From assembly GCA_026261815.1 (NCBI GenBank), contig JAMPIT010000566.1:31087001-31151000 (forward strand): a stretch of 64,000 nt of DNA. The letters are read 5' to 3'. Positions 51,861-61,945 of the stretch are shown piece by piece; position 1 is the first letter of the stretch, and each line of letters opens with the position of its first letter. Source of the stretch: Monarcha castaneiventris obscurior. Its lineage: Eukaryota; Chordata; Aves; Passeriformes; Monarchidae. A program made the translations under genes and the position numbers. Below the pieces are notes generated by a model that had not been told where the DNA came from, ran no database searches, and saw nothing but the letters and a program-made list of their open reading frames with translations.

Positions 51861-54538
51861 GCTGAAAGCCCTCAGGTTGAATGATGTTTACAGTTAAAGG
51901 GACTGAGAAAAGTTACCTTGGAAATTAGGCTGTGAAAGTTAAAATGATTCAGGGTTGGTAAGGCTCTTTAACCTTCTCTACAGTTCTTTTTTTCTTTTTT
52001 AAAGCTCCTTTACAAAAATAAAAGAAGCTTTCCAGGGTGTGCTTGATACATAAAATAGACTGGCTAACCATGAAGTAATGCTGTGTGGCACCTACTGAGC
52101 AGAAAATAATGATGTTTCAATATATCATAGGAAAAAATACCTAGATGCTAAAAGCAGAATATATTATATGTGTTCAGTAAAAAAAGGACTCAATGATGAT
52201 ATTTAAAAAAAAAAATCAAAGTGATCACAAAAAAAAAAAAAATTCATCTTTATTTAAAAAGAAGTTGTCTGGCACACAAGGTAATTTAGCATTCAAATCA
52301 GAGTACTTTTAGGAGAAGCACCTGCATAAGAAATAGCAGATTTTTAAAAAAAATCTTTTAAGGCAAAGAGAAGCTACTTAAAAGATGAAAGAGCGAACCA
52401 AAGTAACTGTCCATAGTGGATAGAATATCTTCATACGTGTTTTCATCTTGCACAAATAAAATCCTTTTAACAGTTACTGTGCTTAATATGAATACAGGGA
52501 TATATATTCGTTTATTAGCTGTTGTATCTCTTGGTTTTGTTCTTTATTCTGTCCCAGGGAATTAGCAAGAATACTTTTTATTGGCTAGATGAGGGACTAA
52601 ATAAACACAAATTATTGCTCTCTTTTTTTTTGAGCACGCTTGTTTCCTTGGCAGACTTGACTAGATTCCATATGGGAGTGAAACAAACCTCATTGTTTTC
52701 CATTTGATTGAGATCTAACTCCTGTAGGATAATCAGTAGCTTTTGAATAAAGGTCTTGTGCAGAGAAGTTTGCTTTTCAGGCAAAGGAGAACTGCAAAGC
52801 CTTTTTCCGAGTATCAGATGTGCTCAAGAAGTTGAGTAGTTGTCTTTAACTTCCAAAGTGAACCAGCTGTATGTGTCTGAGGTACACGGTTATGAGTTTT
52901 ATGCAACTGGGTTTGAAAATTGGTCTGGTGTCACAGGACCATGTTGTGTTTTTTTGGGGAGGGAGTGAATTCTCTCCACAGCCATTTTCCACTTGGTTTT
53001 ATGTTCCACTGGAAATTTTGATTTATTTTCATTAGGGATTTGATAAAGATGCCACTAATAACAAATACGAATGCATAGTTGAAAATGTGACACTGATAAC
53101 ATTTTGGATTTTGTTATCACCATTCAGAATATTCTTTGCAAATTTTTCTCAGCCTTGTCCTTATTTCATTTAGGTGAGTTAGAAAAATTCTTTGTTTTTC
53201 ATAAACTTTTGGTAATTGAGTGGACAAAATATTTAGTATTCTGCTGCTCCTCTTCCCAGAAACTTTCTCTAGTGAGAAACTAGACTAGTAAGTGAAGCAA
53301 CTGGGGCTTGGAGAGAATTCCCAGAATGGGTTAATTTGAATCCTGTGCTCTACTTCCCAGGATGTAATGGTTTTAGAAATCTGCTGAAGAATTGCTCCTG
53401 AAAAAATAAAAATGACAGTATATTCTCAGTCTCCGAGCTGTGAAAAGCATCTAGGAGAGGAGATAGTGGTGCTGCTTCACTGTAAACCTCCAACAAAAAG
53501 ACTAACTAATTTTCTAATGATTTTCAAGAAGCTTTTGTGGCTACCTCTTTTCCTGGGAGCGATGGGTAGGACCCCCAGGGCAAAGCAAGAGTCTTGAAAG
53601 ATTAAGTTGAAAATCTTGCTGGTAGCATTAAGAAAAATCTATTTGCTTCATGTATTGTTTCATTTCCAGTTGCAATGTTTTAGGTTGTGTGACTAATATT
53701 GTAGTTACAAAAACAGGAAGAAAACAAACTTGTTGGAAATTTTGTATTTTCTAGAGTTTAAAATGTGTGACACTTGTTTTCCCTTCAAACTTCTGAAAAG
53801 GTGTGCAGTGACTCTTTCTGGGACAGAATTAATAATGGTCCTGCCTCAACAAAGATGCAAAATAATGTGAACTAAGGTGATACATGGGATCAGATTTTAA
53901 TTCTCCTCCTTGCTTTGTTCCGAAAAGCAGTTATTTAGTTTATATATTTATTTTGTGTGGTTAGTGATACAAACTTGCAAAGCTTGATGTTCTGTTGGTG
54001 ATACTGGTTCCTTGAAAAGGTGAGGTGTGTGAAACCAAAACCTTTTGTATGCTACAGAGATTAAGTGGTGATTCTGTTCTTTGCAATGATGAGGCACTGT
54101 TAGTTCAGTCTTACTGTGATTTTTATTGAGCTTCGTTTGATGGATTTGCCCCTGCTTGAACATGAAAAGTGATTTTGCATTTATATTGAATTTTGTTTTA
54201 CATAATCTGTGTTGAGGCAGGTTCTCTTTTGATGCTATAAACCACATGGATTATAATGGATTATTACTTACTGCACAGTATTTTGGTGTATGCCAAAATC
54301 CTGAACCACGGAGTTTACATTTTTAGAAAATACCTGATATTACTGTAAGATTACTACTTGTGATTGTGGAGTGCTATGGCTTTCTAATGGTACTCCTGTA
54401 TTTACTCTTCTAAATCATTCTCTTTCTCTCATCATGTGCATGTGCTCTTTCAAATTAACTCAAGGGTGCTTATGAGAACTTAATTATGAGATTAATAAAC
54501 TCTGAAGCTAGCTGCTACTCTTGTCTAGTAGCTAGTAG
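51861..54538. other. Unassigned AT-rich non-coding DNA
   Basis: No gene or transposon recognised in about 2.7 kb. A-runs occur near 52205-52217 and 52229-52241. Confidence 0.6.
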
Positions 54539-55435
54539 CACTGCAACACACGTGCCCAGGAGCAGCAGAGCAGCACTTCCCCATGGGCACTTCACAGGCA
54601 GGAGTGCCTTGTGACTAGACCAGGGTTGCTGCATTTCCTTAGCTTTGAGTGGGCTCCAGTTCTCCTGTTTCCTACACCTGCTGGACTCTGTTGCCCATCT
54701 GCAGATGCAAGGGCCTTACAGGGTAGGCAGTCAAGAAGGTTTTTCTTACCCATGCCCAGCTGTTCAGGCTCCTCTCATGGCAAAGCACATCCTAACCTGG
54801 AGCCCAGGTGTATTAGCACCCAGTCTGAGGTAATTTGTCTAGCTTTGCGTAGTAATGGGTTGAATGAGTTGTTAGCAAAGGATATTTTGTTTTATTTTCT
54901 ATGTCTAGTGCCCATGCCTGTCTCTCCCTTTAATGTAAAATGGAGTGCAGGAAGTTTGGATCAGCAAAGTGAATCCCAGCCCTTTCATTCATGTTTCTGT
55001 GCTCCTTTAGGCACATGTGTTACCTTTCAAAGCAGTCAATCCTTACCTTCAGTGGTATCAGAGAAATACAGATGCAGGCAGAGCCATAAAATGGAAATGG
55101 TTGTAGGACAAGGGACCTGCAAGGTCCTTTCAGTGATTTGCCATAAAATGGAAATTGTTGTAGGACAAGGGACCTGCAAGGTCCTTTCAGTGATTTGCAA
55201 AAAAATGTTTGTTGTCTCAAAGAAGCATGATACAAATCTTACTCAAATTATTTGGATTCATCAGTTCTGTGTGCGTTCATTCTTTACTGGCTTTGGACTA
55301 ACAAAACAGTTTCTGGATCCTGTTTTTTATGGGGTTGTTTTTAAGACTGAAATCATATCATGTAGCTGGGGCTGTAGTTTTTGTTGTTGCTTGTTGTTTT
55401 TACATCTTTTGTTTATAAAAAGTTTAATAATCTGA
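54539..55435 (+). other. Unusually long open frame, no recognised product
   Basis: The plus-strand frame is free of stops from 54539 (after TAG at 54536) to TGA at 55433-55435, which is 298 codons. The first in-frame ATG is at 54752, leaving 227 codons; the longer 274-codon reading would need a GTG start at 54611, unlikely in a bird. I recognise no domain. The translation is Cys- and Ser-rich and ends in a hydrophobic stretch that comes from TTG-rich DNA. A 57-bp tandem duplication lies in frame and adds 19 repeated residues (HKMEMVVGQGTCKVLSVIC, second copy with I for the second M). Under equal base use such a frame would be expected well under once in this window, but no start context, splice site or codon bias supports translation. 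It could be a gene remnant, a non-coding transcript or chance. Confidence 0.15.
55084..55197. repeat. 57-bp tandem duplication
   Basis: Two adjacent 57-bp units, 55084-55140 and 55141-55197, each starting CCATAAAATGGAAAT and ending TTTCAGTGATTTG. They differ at a single base (G in the first, T in the second, in the AAATGG/AAATTG position). The near identity suggests a recent duplication. Its length is a multiple of three, so the open frame around it is kept. Confidence 0.95.
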
Positions 55436-56040
55436 AAGATGGCAACATTCTATGTGTTGGATCCGGGTGTTGGGTACTTGTGAAGTGAAAACAGGAGCAA
55501 TATTATTCTTAGTTTGGGATTTTTTTGATGAGCTAGTAACATAGAGTGTGAAAAGAACCAGATCTATATAAAAAGGGGAGAAATGTGGGGAATATGCAAG
55601 GGGATGAGAGCTGAGAGGATACCTGGTGAAATAGCATGGACCTCAAGAAAACAATTACAGGTGCCTGCAGTTCAGGTTTTTGCTGCCTATACCCGTGGGA
55701 GCTGGCAGAGCAGCTGTTTGGCAGTCTGGGGGCATGGGGCTGGGTGGCAGTTCTGCACAGAAATAGAAAGGTGCAGTTGATGCTTTTCACTTTGGTGACA
55801 TGCTCTGTGAAACTGCTCTCCAGCAGAAGTTCTAAAAGAGGATAAATACGTCATGTGTCACTGGAAGTGGCAGTATGCTTTTAGTGTGAGCTGTAGAAGT
55901 TGTTTCCTGAGGAAGAGAAACTTTCAGAGCTACCTGGGCTTTCTCCTGCAGTCAGTTTATATATCAAACAGTGTGTGCTGTTACCATGTCAGCCCAGGCT
56001 GGTGCTGATCTATATAAAATGTCAATGTCAAATGTGCTGT
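55436..56040. other. Unassigned non-coding DNA
   Basis: No gene or transposon recognised. Overlapping short frames on both strands show no motif. Confidence 0.55.
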
Positions 56041-56200
56041 CATAGGGTCACTGAGGGTGGAGAGGGAGCTCAGAAGGACTCCATTTCAACCTCTTTCTGA
56101 AAGCAAGGTTGGTACTGAATTTGAGATGCTCTGGACTCTGCTCCAATTTAGGTCTTTGAGAAACTTGTTCCAGTGCTTCACCACCCTTATAATGGGGCTT
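56041..56200 (-). mobile_element. CR1 LINE fragment, strongly diverged
   Basis: A minus-strand remnant of a CR1 3' end. The clearest block is TTCCAGTGCTTCACCACCC at about 56170-56188, preceded by worn versions of the CATAGGGTCACTGAGG opening and the CCATTTCAACCTC segment. Similarity is patchy, so boundaries are approximate and confidence is lower than for the other copies. A GT microsatellite follows directly. Confidence 0.7.
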
Positions 56201-56201
56201 T

Positions 56202-56219
56202 TGTGTGTGTGTGTGTGTG
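56202..56219. repeat. (TG)9 microsatellite
   Basis: Nine perfect TG units immediately beside the worn CR1 fragment. A likely polymorphic site. Confidence 0.9.
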
Positions 56220-58870
56220 GCTATAACGAATAGTGCTGTGGCACACCTGATGTTGGCAGTAGCAGGCAGTCCACAGTGATAGCAGAAGAGCATATGCAAC
56301 TCCTGTAGCTCCAACTGTGTAGAACTAGGGGGCAGTTGACACTGTAAATTGCAAGATCTTTGCTGAGACCATGTTGCAGAGAAGTCTCACAAAATGAATG
56401 TCGATGTCTGTACAACTCTGAAGTAAAAAGCTTGTCTTTGTAAATACAGACATCATGTGCATAAAGATTTTGAGGTATCAGTGTCCTAGAAAAATCTCCC
56501 AAAATCTGTACAACTGATGTTGGTGCCAATGCCTGGCTCAGCTCGTGGGCTATGGTTTGCTGCTGCCTGGCAAGAAGCAGAGTGAGCCAGGGCACCTTCA
56601 GTGCTGAGAGTTGATTTGGGACAGAAACCTGCATCTGGAAAAGTAATAACATCTGCTGTGTTTTGTTTCTCTAAATATAATTTCCAGAAGAAAAAAAAAA
56701 TGCATTTAAATATGCATCTCAAAGGCTTGTGTAGAGAATCACAGCTGGCCTAGTGCCTTCAGGAGAAAAGTGTATTGCAATTGGTTTCTGCACATTCATC
56801 TTTTAGCTGATTTCTGTTTTTAAAAAAAGACCTTAGTATGCAACCAGTTGTGTGAGTACTGTTCAAATGTTGCTGTCATCAGTATATTTGCATATCATCT
56901 TTATTTATACTGTGTGATTGCTGACAGCTTCAGTTTTTCTTTTGATAACTCCTTTGGGTTAACTAAGGCAGCTTCTTCTAGTAAAGCTTTTCTTCTGTTT
57001 GATTGAGCTCTCACCCTCATTCTTTTGGTCAGCTGTAGATAGCACAGGGCATGCAGGGCAGGCAGAGAGAGAAATCCCTGTTAGTGCTCTTTCCATTCCT
57101 CTTGCTGTTTCATTTTCTCTTGCAAAACAATGCTGCCTTTTAACTTCTTTGGTTTTCCTCTGAGTACTTCCAAACTGTAGCAAGTTTCACAGCTTTTTTT
57201 TTCCTTAATGATATGCTTACCTTTTCTAGTCTGAGACAGCATGGCTACAGCTCTTGATTTAGAGAACTCTTTATTCTCAATTTGTGTTAACTCTCCTCAG
57301 CCTTTCTTCTGACAAGCCAACGAGGTTATATATTATGGTGTGCTCATTGTAAAACATACTTTTCAGTTGCTTCAGTCATTCTTGTCATGTTCTTCTGAAC
57401 CCTTTTTAATATGTGGGTACCCAAATTGGATATTGTTCTCTGATACTGTCTTGGGGGAGCTGCCGCAACAACAGATGTCATACAGACTCTTTATTATTTC
57501 AGATTATATGATATTCAAATTTACAGATTCAAATTAAATTTTGTTTGTTTTCTTGAATGTTTTCCTAGGAAATTTGTTTCGTTTGTTAGCTCTTAATGAT
57601 CCCTAACTCTTGTTCATAGTTTTTTGGATTGAAGTTCATAATTAAGTGCAGCCTTCCTAATTTTTGTTTTTTAAATTTCTGGTAGATCTCTGCTTCTTCA
57701 CTTGAGCCTTGTTGTTTATGGAAATCAAATTACTGTCTTTAGTGAACCATACCACTGATTTTATTGGCTTAATTATTTATTATCTGATTTTGCATCATCA
57801 AGTAATTCAGTTTTTTCAAGTAATTCAATGAAAATACTGTAGATCATAGCATGTTGTCAATATAGTCAGTCAAAGGTGCTGTGTTGGTAATCACCACTGG
57901 AGACCTATTGTGAACCAAATTTCTAATCTTCCAAAAAATTATTTGAAATTGGGTTGACATAAAGTTTCACCTTAAATCCATACTGTATTAATTATGTTCT
58001 CCTTGGACAGCTAAAACTCCTCAGTGCAAGTTGCTTTAGCTACTCATTTTATTATATTAATATTACATTTTCAAAGTTAAAAAAACCCTGCCTAAATGTA
58101 GAAAAGTACTACTTTTAGATTTCTATTTTCTGTGTTACTATTATAGCTCCATCACTTGTTAGTGGATCTGCACACTAGTGTTGTTTTTTGTAAAATCCAC
58201 TTCCCCCACCATGTTTGTAGCCTCACTAGCAGTAGGTTTCTTTTTTGGCCTCTTGAATATACTGTAACTGGAAATTTTGTATGTAAGAGAAGGGCTTATT
58301 TATGAAGAATCTGTTTATAGATGTCATGCTTGACTGAGCACATAATTTTTAAGTTAAGTAAAATTGGTTGTTTTTAAAGGATGAAGAAAACCTTTTCCAT
58401 GTTCAACTCTAGTAAAAATCCCTTTTAATACCTTCTGAATTTCTTTTTTTTAATGCTATAGTTGATAAATCAAACTTTTTAAAATTTTGCTCATTAAAAA
58501 AAGCCTTTAGTGGTGTTAGAATATAAGTAATTTTCCTTAAGACCTCCTACTTTCAGTATCCAGAGGTGCCGTAACTTTTAAGACGAGTAACAATTAAACT
58601 GTTGTTTAGTGTAGTTTTTGTTGTTTGCAATAACCATGAGATACATTGAATTTCTACTTTGTAAACAGTGTGGGTAATTTGTTTCAGACATGTTAATTAC
58701 TGGGGAAAAACCAGAGATAATTTGACAGTTTCTTGCGTCTTGTACACAGCTGATTCTTCATAATTAGGCTTTACACATTGACTTCACATGAACCTTCTTT
58801 TGAAAATTTGTACTAAAAAATAGGCAATTCCAGTCCTACTTTTGTAGCCCCTCAGTATAGGCTCTTATGC

Positions 58871-58890
58871 AAAAAAAAAAAAAAAAAAAA
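58871..58890. repeat. Poly-A tract of 20
   Basis: Twenty consecutive A. No polyadenylation signal or gene-like sequence stands immediately upstream, so I do not read it as a retroposon tail. Confidence 0.9.
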
Positions 58891-60227
58891 TTCTCTGTCA
58901 CCAGTCCTATGTATACCTTTAATGATATTATCCCTTTTTGGTAAGCATAACTGTGTTCCATGTTGAGGGAATGCAGTTGGGTAGGATTTTCCTTGCAGTA
59001 GCCTATGCTTTTTGCCTTCCTCCTTTCGCTTACACCATGAAATGCATCTCAAAGGGAATGAAATGTATTTCATAGTGACACAGTCCATTCAAGAGTGTTT
59101 TGAATTTGCTGTGAGACAGGTGGTGGAGCTGTGCAGAATTCAGAAAGATGGACCATGAGAGGTAGACTGACCTTGCTTCTTTTTAGGTTTTATCTAGGAA
59201 AAAGAAATGGTCTCAGGGTTAAATCAAATTTCAGAAATTGAAGACTTTGGGGTGATTCTTTGCTTAGCACATTGTCAGCTCTCTAGCTGGAGTTGGGGTC
59301 TGGCTTACTTGGTGAGGCATTACTTACCTTTGTGTCTTGAGGGCATCTGCTTCCTCTTTCTCCCTGTGGGTCAGTCAGCTGAAGGATATGGATGTCTTCT
59401 TAAAGAAGCCTGAAGGATTCTGGATGTCTTTTGTGGAGACAACTAATTCTATCCACTGGCATGTAAAAAATTAGTCTTTTCTTAATGTAAATAGTATCAC
59501 TTGTTATCTAGTTTACAGGAAAGGGAGTAGAATTAAAAAGGCCTATTGAATGTTCTTTACGTTAATGTTTTCCTTTTGATGTCCTGACATTTTGGCTTTA
59601 ATTTCACTTTCCATAAATGATGTTCAGGGAGAATGTACTGAATGTACAGAATGGCTGAATTTGATTGCCATTCCTATGACATTTTACCACATTAAAAGTC
59701 CATTTTCATTCTCTTAATCATCAGGTGTTGAATGTGTCATTTGGGAATTTCAGTAACAAATAAATACTTTCTAAATCCTCAGAGAGTAAATTTCTGTCTT
59801 GCTGAGGTAGGTGTGAGTTTTATATTGAGTGTGTCACCTCTGAGCAGTGTGCATCATCGTGGTAGCTTAGCCATATATAGCACATGAAGTCAGCACGTAT
59901 GTTACCTCTGTTCCACCGCAACTCAAACAGGAGGTGGCTTACTGAAGGTCACTCTGCAAGCTGTTGGGCAAGGAGAATCAGCCCACAGGTTTTCTGTTCA
60001 GCCACATTGTCTAATTTGGTGGAGAGCAGTTTCATAGCAAGTGGCATGTAGGCTATTTGACAAGAGGTAAATAAATCTCCTATATTGTTACATTTTGAGT
60101 ACTAAGCTGTCAGTTGTTAGTCATTATGAGTTCAGCTAGACCTGAATTTTTAACCAAGCGGTGTGAATCCAGCAAGACCAAAAAGCAGTAGAAAATGTCC
60201 TTGAACATGACGTCGTAAAAATATGAC

Positions 60228-61945
60228 CAAATCACTGAATATGCTGAACTGGAAGGGACCCACAAGGATCATTAACTCCTGGCCCTGCACAGGACCCTCT
60301 CCAAGAGTCACACCGTGTGCCTGAGAGCATTGTCTAAATGCTTCTTGAACTCCATCAAGCTTGGTGCTGTGATCACTTCCCTGGGGAGCTGTTCCAGTGC
60401 CCATCCACCCTCTGGGTGAAGAACCTTTTCCTGATATCCAACCTAAACCTCCCCTGACACAACTCCAGGCCTTTCCCACAGGTCCTGTCACTGTCACCAC
60501 AGAGGAGAGATCAGTGTCTGCCCCTCCTCCTCACAAGGAAATTGCGGACAGCAATGAGGTCTCCCCTCATTCTCCTCTCCAGGCTGAACAGACCAAATGA
60601 CCTCAGCTGCTCCTTATAAGGCTTTCCCTCAAGGACCTTCACCATCCTCGAGGCCCTCTTTTGGACACTCTCTAATAGTTCAGTGGATTTCTTGTATTGT
60701 GGCGACCACAGTACTCAAGGTGAGGCCGCCCCAGTGCAGAGCAGAGCAGGACAATCCCCTCCCTTGCCCAGCTGGCGATGCTGTGCCTGATGCCCCCAGG
60801 ACAGGGTTGGCCCTGATGACTGCCAGGGCACTGCTGGCTCATGTTCAACTTTCCATTGACCAGGATCCCCAGGTCCCTTTCCATGGCACTGCTTTCCCAC
60901 ATCTCGTTCCCCAGTCTGTCCGTACATCCCTGTGCAGAATCCATCACCTGTCTTTGTTAAACTTTGAACAGTTGGGGATTGCCCACCCCTCTAATTTGTT
61001 GAGGTCTCTCTGCAGGGCCTCCCTGCCCTTGAGAGGGTCAAGAGCTCCTCCCAATTTTGTATAATATGCAGATTTGCTTAGTGTCCCTTCCAGTCCTGCA
61101 TCCAAGTTGTTTATGAAGATGTTGAAGAGCAGGGTCACAGATGGAGCCCTGCAGAACCTGTCTAGTAACAGGTCACCAGTCTGATGTCACCCTTCACTGT
61201 AACCCTTTGTACCCGATACATGAGCCAGTTGCTCACCCATCCCATGATGTGTTTATCCAGCTGTGTGCTGCACATTTTGTCCAGAAGCATTCCGTGAGAA
61301 GACAGTTTGGAAAGCTTTACCGAAATCCAAAAAGATTACATCAACTGGCTTCCCTTAATCAACTAGGCAGGTTACTTTGTCATAAAAGGAAACAAGTTTG
61401 AAAAGCAGGACTTTCCTCTCATGAAGCCATGCTGGCTGTGACCCATGACTTCATTGTCTTTCAGGTGCTTTTCTGTACCTCCCAGAATAATCTTTTCCAT
61501 TGTTTTACCAGACATGAAAGTGAGACTGACAGGCCTGTTGTTTTCGGGGTCCTCCTTCTTACCCTTCTTGAAATTCGGGGATATTTGCAAGCTTCCAGTC
61601 AGCTGGGACATCTCCAGATTTCCAAGATGGCTCAAAAATCATCAAGAGAGGCTTTGTGATGATATCAGCCATCTCGTTGAGGATTCTTGGATGAATCCAT
61701 CAGGCCCCATAGATTTGTAGGTTTCCAGCTGGAGCAGCAGATTCTGCACAATTTCAGGATTGACGGGGATTGATCATTCTCTCAGTCATGGTCCTCCAGC
61801 TCAGGCCACGAAGACCCCCTTGGTACATCATCCATGTTGAAGACAGAGGCAAAGAATGTGCTGAACACCCATGCCTTATCTATGTCCCTGTTTGTGAGGT
61901 GACCGTCCTCATCCTGTAATGGGTTGATGTTATATAAATGCTTTG
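60228..61945 (-). mobile_element. CR1 LINE, 1.7 kb, longest copy in the window
   Basis: A minus-strand CR1 holding roughly the C-terminal half of ORF2 and the 3' end. The 3' side at 60228 reads AATATGCTGAACTGGAAGGG, the same subfamily wording as the copy at 9541. On the minus strand, 61635-61372 encodes the start of the reverse transcriptase palm (motif QHGFMRGKSC). 61138-60944 then gives FNIFINNLDAG and the active-site region, where the family's FADDTKLGG reads SAYYTKLGG: both catalytic aspartates are replaced by tyrosines at 61061-61066. 60947-60672 continues in another frame with a C-terminal segment (LGILVNGKLNMSQQ). The plus-strand 155-codon frame at 60597-61064 is antisense noise. The inner end near 61945 is uncertain; faint similarity may reach about 62030. 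The terminal octamers are largely lost. Confidence 0.96.

Larger units (their letters stand above)
56201..60227. other. Unassigned AT-rich non-coding DNA
   Basis: About 4 kb with no established gene. A minus-strand ATG frame of 143 codons (56652 to 56221) begins just after a TTACTTTTCCAG sequence that resembles a splice acceptor, but it has no recognisable domain and its length is within chance expectation. The stretch from about 57220 to 58300 has a vague old-repeat look that I could not assign. A poly-A tract at 58871-58890 is listed separately. Confidence 0.5.

Noticed and set aside
57220..58300. Vague resemblance to an old LINE read antisense (for example TATGTGGGTACCCAAATTGG)
   Set aside because: No diagnostic block long enough to assign a family; needs a repeat-library search.
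60597..61064. 155-codon plus-strand frame
   Set aside because: Antisense to the ORF2 of the CR1 at 60228-61945.
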